Origin: Streptomyces broussonetiae
GTDB lineage: Bacteria; Actinomycetota; Actinomycetes; Streptomycetales; Streptomycetaceae
Assembly (NCBI RefSeq): GCF_009796285.1
Contig: NZ_CP047020.1
Location: 6,448,001-6,512,000 of the forward strand
DNA: 64,000 bases
Direction: 5' to 3'
The notes below the pieces were generated by a model. That model was not told where the DNA came from, ran no database searches, and saw only the letters and a list, made by a program, of their open reading frames with translations. A program made the translations under genes and the position numbers. Within the stretch, counting starts at the first letter, position 1, and the number at the start of each line of letters is the position of its first letter. Of the stretch, positions 21,386 to 31,429 are shown piece by piece.

Positions 21386-22651
21386 CTACTTGTTCAGACC
21401 CGGGTACAGCGGGTGCTTCTCGGCCAGGGCCTTCACCCGGGCCTGGAGGGCCTGGGCGTCGTACGACGGCTTGAGCGCCTCGGCGATCACGTCCGCGACC
21501 TCGGTGAAGTCCTCGGCCGTGAAGCCGCGGGTGGCGAGGGCGGGCGTGCCGATCCTGAGGCCCGAGGTGACCATCGGGGGCCGCGGGTCGTTCGGGACGG
21601 CGTTGCGGTTGACCGTGATGCCGACCTCGTGGAGCCGGTCCTCGGCCTGCTGGCCGTCCAGCTCGGACGCGCGCAGGTCGACCAGGATCAGGTGCACGTC
21701 CGTACCGCCGGAGAGCACGTTCACCCCGGCCTCGCGGGCGTCGGCGGCCGTCAGGCGCTGCGCCAGGATGCGGGCGCCCTCGACCGTACGGCGCTGGCGC
21801 TCCTTGAAGTCCTCCGAGGCCGCGACCTTGAAGGAGACGGCCTTGGCCGCGATCACGTGCTCCAGGGGGCCGCCCTGGAAGCCCGGGAAGACGGAGGAGT
21901 TCAGCTTCTTCGCGAAGTCCTGCTTGGCGAGGATGATGCCGCCGCGCGGGCCGCCCAGCGTCTTGTGAGTGGTGGAGGTCACGACGTCGGCGTAGGGCAC
22001 CGGGTTCGCGTGCAGTCCGGCCGCGACCAGACCGGCGAAGTGCGCCATGTCGACCCACAGGTACGCCCCGGTCTCGTCGGCGATCCGGCGGAACTCGGCG
22101 AAGTCCAGCTCACGGGGGTACGCCGACCAGCCCGCGATGATCACCTTGGGGCGGTGCTCCTTGGCGAGCTTCTCCAGCTCGGCCATGTCGACCAGGCCGG
22201 TCTCCGGGTCCACGTGGTAGGCGACCACGTTGAACTGCTTGCCGGAGAAGTTCAGCCGCATGCCGTGGGTCAGGTGGCCGCCGTGGGCGAGGTCCAGGCC
22301 GAGGATGGTGTCCCCGGGCTGGGCCAGCGCGAACAGGGCCGCCTGGTTGGCGGAGGCGCCGGAGTGGGGCTGGACGTTGGCGTACTCGGCGCCGAACAGC
22401 TCCTTGACCCGGTCGATGGCGATCTGCTCGGCGACGTCGACGTGCTCGCAGCCGCCGTAGTAGCGGCGGCCCGGGTAGCCCTCGGCGTACTTGTTGGTGA
22501 GGACCGAACCCTGCGCCTCCATCACCGCGAGCGGCGCGAAGTTCTCGGAGGCGATCATCTCCAGCGTGGACTGCTGGCGGCTCAGCTCGGCGTCGACCGC
22601 GGCGGCGATCTCCGGGTCCAGCTCGTGCAGGGACGTGTTCAGGACGGTCAT
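21386..22651 (-). CDS. glyA: Serine hydroxymethyltransferase
   Basis: This PLP enzyme of 421 residues interconverts serine and glycine with tetrahydrofolate. The PLP lysine lies in [16 protein letters not shown], and the family landmarks [17 protein letters not shown] and [11 protein letters not shown] are present. The ATG follows AGGAGG and lies four bases after the gcvH stop. It is the third gene of the leftward gcvT-gcvH-glyA unit and so falls under the glycine riboswitch. Confidence 0.97.
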   Translation of the reverse strand: MTVLNTSLHELDPEIAAAVDAELSRQQSTLEMIASENFAPLAVMEAQGSVLTNKYAEGYPGRRYYGGCEHVDVAEQIAIDRVKELFGAEYANVQPHSGASANQAALFALAQPGDTILGLDLAHGGHLTHGMRLNFSGKQFNVVAYHVDPETGLVDMAELEKLAKEHRPKVIIAGWSAYPRELDFAEFRRIADETGAYLWVDMAHFAGLVAAGLHANPVPYADVVTSTTHKTLGGPRGGIILAKQDFAKKLNSSVFPGFQGGPLEHVIAAKAVSFKVAASEDFKERQRRTVEGARILAQRLTAADAREAGVNVLSGGTDVHLILVDLRASELDGQQAEDRLHEVGITVNRNAVPNDPRPPMVTSGLRIGTPALATRGFTAEDFTEVADVIAEALKPSYDAQALQARVKALAEKHPLYPGLNK

Positions 22652-22655
22652 GCGG

Positions 22656-23042
22656 TTACGCCTCCTCGCCGGTGGCAAAAGCCGTGTACTCGGCGGCGGA
22701 GAGCAGGCCGGCCGGCTCCTGCGTGACGCGGATCTTGAACAGCCAGCCGCCCTCGAAGGGCTCGGAGTTCACCAGCGACGGGTCGTCGACCACGTCCTCG
22801 TTGATCGCGGTGATCTCGCCGGTGACCGGCGAGTACAGCTCGGAGACCGACTTGGTCGACTCCAGCTCACCGCAGGACTCGCCCGCGGTCACGGTGGAGC
22901 CGACCTCGGGGAGCTGGACGAAGACGACATCGCCGAGCGCGTTGGCCGCGTGCTCCGTGATGCCGACCGTCGAGACGCCGTCCTCGGCGCCCGACAGCCA
23001 CTCGTGCTCCTTGCTGTAGCGGTGGTGCTGGGGGTTGCTCAT
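22656..23042 (-). CDS. gcvH: Glycine cleavage system H protein
   Basis: The 128-residue lipoyl carrier shuttles the aminomethyl group between the P and T proteins. The lipoylation lysine is in [13 protein letters not shown]. The N-terminal YSKEHEW and C-terminal GWLFKI segments are typical. ATG 23042 is chosen because the family begins there and AGGAGAATTC precedes it. It lies 135 bases after gcvT and 4 bases before glyA. Confidence 0.97.
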   Translation of the reverse strand: MSNPQHHRYSKEHEWLSGAEDGVSTVGITEHAANALGDVVFVQLPEVGSTVTAGESCGELESTKSVSELYSPVTGEITAINEDVVDDPSLVNSEPFEGGWLFKIRVTQEPAGLLSAAEYTAFATGEEA

Positions 23043-23177
23043 GGCCTGAATTCTCCTGTACGAGCGGGAGTGCTGTTGAAGGGGGACTGCGAAAACTGCT
23101 GGTGACCAGGCGAATGTGCGCAGGCTCACGTGCCGTCGCGGGACCGGCCGCGCACAGGACGTGATCGCGCCCAGTCT

Positions 23178-24296
23178 CTACTTCTGGCGCTTGTAGAACG
23201 GAAGCGCCACGACCTCGTACGGCTCGTGGCTGCCTCGGATGTCCACGCCGACGCCCTCGGTGCCGGGCGCCGCGTGCGCCGCGTCGACGTAGGCCATCGC
23301 GATCGGCTTGCCCAGGGTGGGGGAGGGAGCGCCGGAGGTGACCTCGCCGACCACCCGGCCGCCGGCGACGACGGCGTACCCGGCGCGCGGCACCCGGCGG
23401 CCCTCGGCGACCAGCCCGACGAGCACCCGCGGGGGCTCGGAGGCGGCGCGCTCGGCGGCCTGCCGGAGCGCCTCGCGCCCGACGAAGTCGCCTTCCTTCT
23501 CGAACTTCACCACCCGGCCGAGCCCGGCGTCGAAGGGGGTGAGCGAGGTGGTCAGCTCGTGCCCGTACAGCGGCATGCCCGCCTCCAGGCGCAGGGTGTC
23601 CCGGCAGGACAGGCCGCACGGGATCAGACCGACGCCCTCGCCGGCCTTGGTCAGCGCCTGCCACAGCTCGACCGCGTGCCCGGGCTTCACGAACACCTCG
23701 AAGCCGTCCTCGCCGGTGTAGCCGGTGCGGGCGATGAGCGCGGGGACGCCGGCGACGGTGCCGGGCAGGCCGGCGTAGTACTTCAGCCCGTCCAGGTCGG
23801 CGTCGGTGAGGGACTTGAGGATGCCGGGGGACTCAGGGCCCTGGACGGCGATCAGCGCGTAGGCGTCCCGGTCGTCGCGGACCTCGGCGTCGAAGCCGGC
23901 CGCGCGCTCGGTGAGGGCGTCCAGCACCACCTGGGCGTTGGAGGCGTTGGCGACGACCATGTACTCGGTCTCGGCGAGCCGGTAGACGATCAGGTCGTCC
24001 AGGATGCCGCCGTCGGCCTGGCAGATCATGGTGTAGCGGGCGCGGCCGACGCCGACGGAGGCGATGTTGCCGACCAGGGCGTGGTTCAGCAGGGCGGCGG
24101 CCCCGGCGCCGGTCACCGTGATCTCGCCCATGTGGGAGAGGTCGAACAGACCCGCTTTGGTCCGCACCGCGACATGCTCGTCGCGCTCGGAGCCGTAGCG
24201 CAGGGGCATGTCCCAGCCGGCGAAGTCGGTCATCGTCGCACCGAGCGCGCGATGCACGGCATCCAGCGCGGTGTGACGGAGTTCAGTGCTGCTCAT
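23178..24296 (-). CDS. gcvT: Glycine cleavage system T protein (aminomethyltransferase)
   Basis: This 372-residue folate-dependent aminomethyltransferase releases ammonia and forms methylene-tetrahydrofolate from H-protein-bound glycine carbon. Landmarks are FAGWDMPLRYGS at the N-terminus, FDLSHMGEI, and ARTGYTGEDGFEVF. ATG 24296 lies about 50 bases after the tandem glycine riboswitch and follows a GGGAGCC site. gcvP is not in this window. Confidence 0.97.
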   Translation of the reverse strand: MSSTELRHTALDAVHRALGATMTDFAGWDMPLRYGSERDEHVAVRTKAGLFDLSHMGEITVTGAGAAALLNHALVGNIASVGVGRARYTMICQADGGILDDLIVYRLAETEYMVVANASNAQVVLDALTERAAGFDAEVRDDRDAYALIAVQGPESPGILKSLTDADLDGLKYYAGLPGTVAGVPALIARTGYTGEDGFEVFVKPGHAVELWQALTKAGEGVGLIPCGLSCRDTLRLEAGMPLYGHELTTSLTPFDAGLGRVVKFEKEGDFVGREALRQAAERAASEPPRVLVGLVAEGRRVPRAGYAVVAGGRVVGEVTSGAPSPTLGKPIAMAYVDAAHAAPGTEGVGVDIRGSHEPYEVVALPFYKRQK

Positions 24297-24344
24297 CGGT
24301 CGGTCGGCTCCCAGGAAAGGCGGACGGGCGAGGAACGTTCCTCC

Positions 24345-24545
24345 CCATCTGTCATCGGAACCTGAGAGGTTCGCCGCGACCGCCACGGGGACGACCACGG
24401 TTTGCACCTTGGGTGGAGCCACTGTCACGAGCGGCCCGCTTTTCAGATGTGCCTCGCCCGCGCGGTAACGGGGCCTGAGAGATTCAAGGGAGGGACTTGC
24501 TCCTTCGGCGCCCCAGCGAAGGCTGCTGGGGACTCTCCCGCGCGG
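24345..24545 (-). promoter_or_regulatory. Tandem glycine riboswitch (gcvT type)
   Basis: Read on the minus strand, the first aptamer (about 24540-24471) shows GGGAGAGTCC, GGCGCCGAAGGAGCAA and CTCTCAGGC. The second (about 24440-24350) shows CCCAAGGTGCAAACC and AACCTCTCAGGTTCCGATGACAG. Both are diagnostic of the gcvT element. It lies in the 5' leader of gcvT-gcvH-glyA and should switch expression on with glycine. A perfect 14-base palindrome (24330-24343) follows and may be part of the expression platform. Confidence 0.93.
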
Positions 24546-24713
24546 ATTCAAGCGGCCGGTATGCAGTTGGCGGCCACATCATTGCACGCCGAGCGGGCTT
24601 TTGTAACCGGCCTGTGGCAAGGCGCGGACCGTATCGCCGACCTCCACCCATTACCTTCTCTTTACGTTTTTCGGGCATGGCCATTACCGAATGGACAGGG
24701 GAGGACGATCACG

Positions 24714-25382
24714 GTGAACAGGACCCCGGTGTACGCCACCGTCACCAGCGGCATCACGGTGCCGAAGCAGCGCCGCGCCCCGGCCCCCGTCGTGCGCGAC
24801 CTGCGCGACCGGGAGGGCCGCAGCCCGCGCGCCCTGATCCTCGGCCCCCGGGACGTCGTCGTGATCACCGGCCTGCCGGGCAGCGGCAAGTCCACCCTGA
24901 TGCACCGGGCGGTCCAGGGCCGCCGCATCGACTCGCAGGACACCCGCGACCGCTTCGACGCCCGCATCCCCCGCTTCGTCCCCTACACGCTCTACCGCCC
25001 CCTGGTCCGCCTCGTCCACTACGCCGCCCTGCGCCGCGCCCTGCGCACCGGTGAGGGCGTCGTCGTGCACGACTGCGGCACCCGGAGCTGGGTGCGCGGC
25101 TGGCTCGTCCGCGCGGCCCGGCGCCGCGGCGGCACGCTGCACCTGCTCCTGCTCGACGTGCCACCCGAGACGGCCCGCGAGGGCCAGCGCGCACGCGGCC
25201 GGGGCGTCTCGCGCCACGCCTTCACCCGCCACCGCCGTACGACCGCCCGGCTGCTCGCCGCCGTCGAGCAGGGCGAGCCGCCCGCAGGCTGCGGCTCGGC
25301 GGTGGTGCTCGACCGGGCCGCGGCGGACGCCCTGCACCGGATCGGGTTCACCAGGGGCGGGAGTGTCACGGCAACCCGCTAG
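24714..25382 (+). CDS. P-loop NTPase, small-molecule-kinase-like
   Basis: The 222-residue protein carries a Walker A motif (ITGLPGSGKST, about residues 51-61) after a 45-residue leader, then a DSQDTRDRF segment and an Arg-rich lid region (ARGRGVSRHAFTRHRR). This is the layout of zeta-toxin or Zeta/Shikimate-type small kinases. The substrate is unknown. GTG 24714 has GGGGAGGA upstream, while the longer open frame runs back into the riboswitch. It diverges from gcvT. Confidence 0.75.
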   Translation: MNRTPVYATVTSGITVPKQRRAPAPVVRDLRDREGRSPRALILGPRDVVVITGLPGSGKSTLMHRAVQGRRIDSQDTRDRFDARIPRFVPYTLYRPLVRLVHYAALRRALRTGEGVVVHDCGTRSWVRGWLVRAARRRGGTLHLLLLDVPPETAREGQRARGRGVSRHAFTRHRRTTARLLAAVEQGEPPAGCGSAVVLDRAAADALHRIGFTRGGSVTATR

Positions 25383-25424
25383 CCTTCATGGTCACAGCAG
25401 TTGTTCCCAGCAGGCGGTAGGCAG

Positions 25425-26216
25425 ATGGACTTCCCGGCGGACACTCCCGCGGACTTCCCGACACAGACGCATCCCCACCCGCACGGCGGTTGGCCCGGCA
25501 ACGAGCTGGAGGAGGTGCTCTCGGCCTCCCTCGGCATACCCGCCGCGGCCGGCCGGATCATCGAGGTCCTGGGCCGCAGCTTCCTGTGGATCCCGCTGCC
25601 CAACGGCGGCGGCCCCGGCAGCGGCCCGCTCGACCTGCCCACCCTGGAGATCGACGGCCAGGCCTACGTCCCGGTGTTCAGCTCCGCGGAGCAGCTGCAC
25701 CAGGCGACCGGCTCCCACATGTCCTACACCATCGCCCCGGCCGTGGAGTTCGCCCGCGGCCTGCCCGCACAGGTCGGCATCGTGGTGAACCCGGACGCGC
25801 TGGTCGGTGTCCCGCTCCCGCCGGCCGCGGTGGCCGAGCTGTGCCGTGCGGGCCGTACCCCCCTCGACGGTCCCAGCACCGGGGGCCGGGTCCGCCTCTT
25901 CGAGCCCGACTGGCAGGACGACCCGGTCGACTTCCTCTCCGCCGCGTCCGCCGAGTTCGCCGAGACCGGCGTGGTCCGCACCGCCCGCCGCTGCCTGGCC
26001 GCCGTCGAGACGGCCGACCCGGTGCTGTTCGTGGGCGTGGAACTCGCCCAGTGGGAGGGCGACCTGCGCGCCCTTCCCATGGAGGCGCTGGGCAGAGCCC
26101 TCGGCAAGGTCCCGGTCGCCTGGCCGGTCAGCCTGGTCCTGCTGGACGTGACGGACGACCCGGTGGCGGAATGGCTGAGGGCGAACGTGCGTCCCTTCTA
26201 TCAATCCGGTCACTGA
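25425..26216 (+). CDS. SseB-family protein
   Basis: The 263-residue protein belongs to the enhanced-serine-sensitivity SseB family. An SseB N-terminal domain is visible around residues 65-130 (PTLEIDGQAYVPVFSSAEQL, then ARGLPAQVGIVVNPD), and a second lobe ends in VAEWLRANVRPFY. The biochemical role is not established. It is paired with another SseB-like gene 136 bases downstream and lies near sdaA/glyA, which fits the serine-related name but proves nothing. The start at ATG 25425 has a GGCGGTAGG site. Confidence 0.75.
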   Translation: MDFPADTPADFPTQTHPHPHGGWPGNELEEVLSASLGIPAAAGRIIEVLGRSFLWIPLPNGGGPGSGPLDLPTLEIDGQAYVPVFSSAEQLHQATGSHMSYTIAPAVEFARGLPAQVGIVVNPDALVGVPLPPAAVAELCRAGRTPLDGPSTGGRVRLFEPDWQDDPVDFLSAASAEFAETGVVRTARRCLAAVETADPVLFVGVELAQWEGDLRALPMEALGRALGKVPVAWPVSLVLLDVTDDPVAEWLRANVRPFYQSGH

Positions 26217-26352
26217 AACACCTCAAGGGGCGCAAGGCACTGCGCGACCGGCCACGATGCTCCCGCACGCGTGCACGGACCCGGGGTGACAGCCCGGTGG
26301 GCGCATAAGCTGTCTCCCAACACGGGGCACGGAATAGAGAAGGGCACGACAG

Positions 26353-27183
26353 GTGAGCGCGAGCCACAGCGGCAGCGTGGAGCACACGCTGCGCCAGGTC
26401 ACGCCCGGACGCTACGACGCCTACGAGGCCCTGCTGCGCTCTCTCGCCACCCCGTCCTCCGGCCAGATCTGGATGCTGCTGTGGCACGGCCAGGCCGGCT
26501 CCCCGGACGCCCAGTACGGGAACATGGAGGTCGACGGCTTCCAGTACGCCCCCTGCGTCACCTCCGCCCAGGAGCTGTCGGCCAGCGGCTGGAACCGCTC
26601 GTACGAGGTCGTCGACGGCCTCGACGTGGCCCGCACCCTCTATCCCGACCACTACGGCCTCTGGCTCAACCCGCACGCCCCGGGCGGCGGCGTCGGCATC
26701 CCCTGGCTGGACCTGCGGCGCATCGCCACGGGCCTGGACCGCCAGCCCGCCGGCCCCCTGCGGCTCACCGCGCCCGGTATCGAGATCCCGCAGTTCTACG
26801 CCCTGCTCGCGCAGAACGCCCACCACACCCCGGCCCTGCGCTCCCTGCGCCGCGCCTGGGTGCAGCCCGCGCTCGGGGCGCCCTACCTCGCGCTCGGCCT
26901 GGACGTCTACGACACCTCCCCGGCCGCGGTCGACTCGGTGCGCGCGATGATGCTGCAGTCCGTCGGCGCGGTCCCCGAGGGCCTGCCGGTGTCGACGGTC
27001 GCGATGACCGACGACTACGACCCGGTCGTGATGTGGATGCGGGCCAACGCCCGCCCGTTCTACGACCGCGAGGCCCACGCGGTCGTGGCCGCACCCCACG
27101 CCCAGCCCCCACTCCAGTTGCCGCCCCAGCCGCAGGCCCCGGCCGCCGGCTACGGCTATCCGCCGGTGTCCGGCGGCTACTGA
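26353..27183 (+). CDS. SseB-family protein, second copy
   Basis: The 276-residue protein is similar in layout to the preceding gene. It has an SseB-type domain (GQIWMLLWHG...QYAPCVTSAQELS), an ALGLDVYDTS segment and the shared ending MWMRANARPFYDRE. A Pro/Gln-rich tail (about 35 residues) has been added. GTG 26353 follows an AGGGCACGACAG site. The two probably arose by duplication. The 272 bases after it, up to 27455, contain no gene I can support. Confidence 0.7.
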   Translation: MSASHSGSVEHTLRQVTPGRYDAYEALLRSLATPSSGQIWMLLWHGQAGSPDAQYGNMEVDGFQYAPCVTSAQELSASGWNRSYEVVDGLDVARTLYPDHYGLWLNPHAPGGGVGIPWLDLRRIATGLDRQPAGPLRLTAPGIEIPQFYALLAQNAHHTPALRSLRRAWVQPALGAPYLALGLDVYDTSPAAVDSVRAMMLQSVGAVPEGLPVSTVAMTDDYDPVVMWMRANARPFYDREAHAVVAAPHAQPPLQLPPQPQAPAAGYGYPPVSGGY

Positions 27184-27455
27184 CCCACGCCGCTGACCCG
27201 GGCTTTTTCCGCACTCCACGACCCGCCCACCCACCGGTGGACGTCCGGTCGGCGCAACTTCCTGTCCGGATAACAGGAAACGCCAGCTTGCATCACGGTT
27301 GCGCATCCATTCTCCGCCAAGGCTGGCGGCTCATCACCGGCGCGTTGAAGACTCCCCCTTCAAGGGGCTCGCCCCTGTGTACGACGGACTGAATGATGCC
27401 GCTACCAGCGGCGAGTGCGGGCCGGTTACCGCCGGTTGAGAGGGGTCCCAGCCTA

Positions 27456-28463
27456 ATGACGGCACCATTGCACGAGCCGGCCGCGGAAGCGGTCCCGGGC
27501 GCGGCCGAGGAAGCGGCGGTCGCCGCCGCCGACGCGAAGGCCGTTCAGGGCCGTTCCCTGGGACGGATCGCCTGGGAGCGCCTGAAGCGGGACAGACTCG
27601 CCCTGACGGGTGGGGTCGTCGTGCTTGTCCTGATCGTGATCGCGCTGCTCGCGCCCGTCATCACCAACCTGGTCGGTCAGGACCCGGACGTCTACCACGA
27701 GAACCTCATCGACCCGCTGTTCAGCACCCCCAAGGCGTCGTTGGGCGGCATCAGCGGCGACCACCTGCTCGGTGTCGAACCGGTCAACGGCCGCGACATC
27801 TTCGCGCGCATCATCTACGGGTCTCAGGTCTCCCTGCTGGTCGGCTTCCTGTCCGCCCTCGTCGCCGTCGTGCTGGGCACGATTCTCGGCGTCCTGGCCG
27901 GTTTCTTCGGTGGCTGGGTCGACTCGGTCATCAGCCGGGTCATGGACGGTCTGCTCGCCTTCCCGCAGCTGCTGTTCATCATCGCCCTGGTCTCCGTCAT
28001 GCCGAACAACATGCTGGGGCTGTCCGGCACCGGCGTGCGGCTGTTCGTGATGATCCTGGTCATCGGCTTCTTCGGCTGGCCCTACATCGGCCGCGTGGTG
28101 CGCGGCCAGACGCTCTCGCTGCGCGAACGCGAGTACGTCGAGGCCGCCCGCTCGCTGGGCGCCGGGCGCTTCTACATCCTCTTCAAGGAGCTGCTGCCCA
28201 ACCTGGTGGCGCCGATCATCGTGTACACGACGATGATGATCCCCACCAACATCCTCACCGAGGCGGCACTCAGCTTCCTGGGCGTGGGCGTCAAGCCGCC
28301 GACCCCCTCCTGGGGCCAGATGCTCTCGAACGCGATCGACTACTACGACTCGGACCCCATGTACATGGTGATCCCGGGCGTGGCGATCTTCATCACCGTA
28401 CTGGCGTTCAACCTCTTCGGCGACGGCGTGCGCGACGCGCTCGACCCCAAGGGCTCCCGCTGA
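27456..28463 (+). CDS. Oligopeptide/dipeptide ABC transporter permease (DppC/OppC type)
   Basis: The 335-residue inner-membrane permease has an N-terminal cytoplasmic region, a first helix (GGVVVLVLIVIALLAPVI), a periplasmic loop, and five further helices. The EAA loop is EYVEAARSLGAG...ELLPNLVAPI. ATG 27456 follows GAGAGGGG. It is first in a C-A-B-D-F gene order, unlike the usual A-B-C-D-F. It works with the permease at 30431 and the ATPases at 31426 and 32520. Confidence 0.92.
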   Translation: MTAPLHEPAAEAVPGAAEEAAVAAADAKAVQGRSLGRIAWERLKRDRLALTGGVVVLVLIVIALLAPVITNLVGQDPDVYHENLIDPLFSTPKASLGGISGDHLLGVEPVNGRDIFARIIYGSQVSLLVGFLSALVAVVLGTILGVLAGFFGGWVDSVISRVMDGLLAFPQLLFIIALVSVMPNNMLGLSGTGVRLFVMILVIGFFGWPYIGRVVRGQTLSLREREYVEAARSLGAGRFYILFKELLPNLVAPIIVYTTMMIPTNILTEAALSFLGVGVKPPTPSWGQMLSNAIDYYDSDPMYMVIPGVAIFITVLAFNLFGDGVRDALDPKGSR

Positions 28464-28533
28464 ACTGCCGCACCCCAAGCGTCCCGTGAGCACAGCCACG
28501 GGGTCTCTCATCAATTCCGGAGGATCCGAGATC

Positions 28534-30321
28534 GTGACTACCCAACGCACCTCAGGGCGGCGCAAGCAGGCCCTTGCCGCTGCCGCAGTGGTCGCCGGGC
28601 TGCTGACCACGGCGGCGTGCGGCGGTGGCAATGGCAGCGGTTCGAAGGACGGCGCTGCCGGCTTCGACGCGGCCAACAACAAGGTTGCCCAGGCCTCGCT
28701 GGCCAAGAAGGGCGGCGAGCTGAAGTTCGCGTCCGCTCAGGACGCCGACTCGTGGGACACCACGCGTGGCTACTACGGCTTCATGTGGAACTTCTCCCGC
28801 TACTACGCCCGCCAGCTGGTCACCTTCGACACCAAGCCGGGCAAGGACGGCGGCAAGGTCGTCCCCGACCTGGCCACCGACACGGGCAAGGTCTCGGCCG
28901 ACGGAAAGACCTACACGTTCACCCTGCGTGACGGGATCACCTGGGAGGACGGCAAGCCGATCACCTCCCAGGACATCAAGTACGGCATCGAGCGCGACTG
29001 GGCGCAGGACGTGCTCTCCGGCGGCCCGACGTACCTGAAGGACACCCTGGACCCGGACGGCAAGTACCAGGGCCCCTACAAGGACAGCAGCAAGGACCAC
29101 CTGGGCCTGTCGGCGGTCGAGACGCCGAACGCGAAGACGATCGTCTTCCACCTGCCCAAGCCCAACGCCGACTTCCAGGACATCCTGGCGCTGCCCGCGG
29201 CGTCCCCGGTCCGCCAGGACATGGACACCAAGTCCAAGTACGCCCTGCACCCGTTCTCCTCGGGCCCGTACAAGTTCCAGTCGTACGACCCGGGCAAGTC
29301 GCTGGTCCTGGTCCGCAACGACAAGTGGAACGCTTCTTCGGACCCGGTCCGCAAGGCGTACCCGGACAAGATCAGCATCAAGTTCTTCACCAACGCCAAC
29401 GACCTCGACCAGCGTCTGATCAACGGCGACTACCAGCTGGACATGACCCAGACCGGTCTGTCCCCGCAGGGCCGCCAGACGGCGCTGAAGCAGGACAAGG
29501 GCAACCTGGACAACCCGATCTCCGGCTACGTCCGTTACGCGGTCTTCCCGCAGAGTGTCAAGCCATTCGACAACATCCACTGCCGCAAGGCCGTGATCCT
29601 CGGCGCCGACCACGTGTCGATCCAGACCGCCCGCGGCGGCCCGATCGCCGGTGGTGACATCGGCACCAACATGCTCCCGCCCGCCGTCGCCGGCGCCGAG
29701 GGCCAGAAGTACGACCCGTACCAGATCGCCGGTGCCAACAAGAACGGCAACGTCGACCAGGCCAAGGCCGAGCTGAAGGCCTGCGGCCAGCCGAACGGCT
29801 TCAGCACCACCATCGCGGTCCGCAACAACAAGCCCGCCGAGGTGGCCACCGCCGAGTCGCTCCAGGCGTCGCTGAAGAAGGTCGGCATCAACGCCCAGAT
29901 CGACCAGTACGACGGCTCGCAGACCACCGGCATCATCGGCAGCCCCTCGAACGTCCAGAAGAAGGGCTACGGCATCATCATCATGGGCTGGGGCCCGGAC
30001 TACCCGACCGTCCAGGGCTACGGCGCCCCGCTGTGGGACAGCCACTTCATCCAGCAGAGCGGTAACAACAACTACGCGCTCATCAAGGACAAGACGATCG
30101 ACGGCCTGTTCGACACGTACAGCACCACGCTGGACGACGCGAAGAAGGCCGACCTCGCCACGCAGATCAACCACAAGGTGATGGACGGCGCGTACTACCT
30201 GCCCTTCACCTTCGAGAAGTTCCTGAACTGGCGCGGTTCGAACCTGGCGAACGTCTACACGACCGACGCGTACAACGGTATGTACGACTTCGTCAACCTC
30301 GGTCTGAAGTCGGCGAAGTAA
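28534..30321 (+). CDS. ABC transporter substrate-binding lipoprotein (family 5, peptide type)
   Basis: The 595-residue extracytoplasmic lipoprotein (lipobox TTAAC, then a Gly/Ser/Asn linker) has the SBP family 5 fold. It includes DSWDTTRGYYGF, VPDLATDTGKVSADGKTYTFTL type sequence and the LKACG hinge region. It captures oligopeptides, or possibly another ligand, for the adjacent permeases. GTG 28534 follows GGAGGA and directly begins the leader. The strong hairpin after it suggests the binding protein is made in excess over the permeases. Confidence 0.93.
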   Translation: MTTQRTSGRRKQALAAAAVVAGLLTTAACGGGNGSGSKDGAAGFDAANNKVAQASLAKKGGELKFASAQDADSWDTTRGYYGFMWNFSRYYARQLVTFDTKPGKDGGKVVPDLATDTGKVSADGKTYTFTLRDGITWEDGKPITSQDIKYGIERDWAQDVLSGGPTYLKDTLDPDGKYQGPYKDSSKDHLGLSAVETPNAKTIVFHLPKPNADFQDILALPAASPVRQDMDTKSKYALHPFSSGPYKFQSYDPGKSLVLVRNDKWNASSDPVRKAYPDKISIKFFTNANDLDQRLINGDYQLDMTQTGLSPQGRQTALKQDKGNLDNPISGYVRYAVFPQSVKPFDNIHCRKAVILGADHVSIQTARGGPIAGGDIGTNMLPPAVAGAEGQKYDPYQIAGANKNGNVDQAKAELKACGQPNGFSTTIAVRNNKPAEVATAESLQASLKKVGINAQIDQYDGSQTTGIIGSPSNVQKKGYGIIIMGWGPDYPTVQGYGAPLWDSHFIQQSGNNNYALIKDKTIDGLFDTYSTTLDDAKKADLATQINHKVMDGAYYLPFTFEKFLNWRGSNLANVYTTDAYNGMYDFVNLGLKSAK

Positions 30322-30373
30322 CCCGGCACACCCGCTGAACAGCACGAAAGGCAGGTGAAGGCCGGCGCGGTGT

Positions 30374-30412
30374 GACCGTGGGCCGCTGGACACAATCCGG
30401 CGGCCCACGGTC
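30374..30412 (+). terminator. Intra-operon hairpin after the binding-protein gene
   Basis: A perfect 13-bp stem (30374-30386 with 30400-30412) lies between the binding-protein and permease genes. Position and strength suggest partial termination or mRNA 3'-end protection that lowers downstream expression. Confidence 0.6.
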
Positions 30413-30430
30413 CGCGGCGGGCCGTACGCT

Positions 30431-31429
30431 GTGCTCGCTTACCTCATCAGGCGGCTGTTCGCTGCCGCAGTGATGCTGGTGGTCACCGTCGTGGTGGTCT
30501 TCTGCATCTTCTTCCTCGTCCCGAAGTGGGCAGGCGTCGACCCGGCCCTGAGCTTCGTGGGCAAGCAGGCCGACCCGGCCTCCGTCGAGGCGGTGCGTAC
30601 GAAGCTGGGTCTGAGCGACCCGATCTACGCGCAGGTCTGGCACTTCTTCAAGGGCATCTTCGTGGGCCGTACCTACGCGGCCGGCGGCGATGTCACCCAC
30701 TGCTCGGCGCCGTGCTTCGGCTACTCGTTCCGCAGCGAGCAGGCCGTCTGGCCCGTCCTGACCAGCCGCTTTCCGGTGACCCTGGAACTCGCGCTCGGTG
30801 CCGCCGTGCTGTGGCTCGTCTTCGGTGTCGCGGCGGGTGTCCTCTCCGCGCTCAAGCGGGGCACCCTGTGGGACCGCGGCGCCATGGTCATCGCCCTCGC
30901 CGGTGTCTCCCTGCCCATCTACTTCACCGGTCTGCTCGCCTCGGCGATCTTCGTCTTCGGACTGAAGTTGTTCAACGGCGAGTACGTCTCGATCAGCGAC
31001 AGCTTCAGCGGCTGGCTCGGCGGCATGATCCTGCCCTGGATCACCCTCGCCTTCCTGTACGCCGCGATGTACGCCCGGATCACCCGGGCCACCATGCTGG
31101 AGGTCCTCGGCGAGGACTACATCCGCACCGCGCGTGCCAAGGGCCTGAAGGAGCCGGTCGTCATCGGCAAGCACGCCATGCGCTCGACGATGACCCCGAT
31201 CCTGACGATGCTCGGCATGGACCTCGGCGCCCTGATCGGCGGCGCGATCCTCACCGAGACCACGTTCAGCCTCCCCGGCCTCGGCCAGGCGGTGCTGAAC
31301 GCGATCCGCAACCAGGACCTGCCGGTCATCCTCGGCGTCGTCCTGATCACGTCGCTGGCCGTGCTCGTCGCGAACCTGCTGGTGGACGTCCTCTACGCCG
31401 TGATCGACCCCCGGGTGAGGCTCTCATGA
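30431..31429 (+). CDS. Oligopeptide/dipeptide ABC transporter permease (DppB/OppB type)
   Basis: The 332-residue integral membrane protein has an N-terminal helix (AAVMLVVTVVVVFCIFFL), a long external loop, five more helices and the EAA loop (EDYIRTARAKGL...HAMRSTMTPIL). An external Cys-rich patch (THCSAPCFGYSF) is notable for the family. The GTG start lies 18 bases after a hairpin and its stop overlaps the next ATG by 4 bases, so it is coupled to the ATPase gene. Confidence 0.92.
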   Translation: MLAYLIRRLFAAAVMLVVTVVVVFCIFFLVPKWAGVDPALSFVGKQADPASVEAVRTKLGLSDPIYAQVWHFFKGIFVGRTYAAGGDVTHCSAPCFGYSFRSEQAVWPVLTSRFPVTLELALGAAVLWLVFGVAAGVLSALKRGTLWDRGAMVIALAGVSLPIYFTGLLASAIFVFGLKLFNGEYVSISDSFSGWLGGMILPWITLAFLYAAMYARITRATMLEVLGEDYIRTARAKGLKEPVVIGKHAMRSTMTPILTMLGMDLGALIGGAILTETTFSLPGLGQAVLNAIRNQDLPVILGVVLITSLAVLVANLLVDVLYAVIDPRVRLS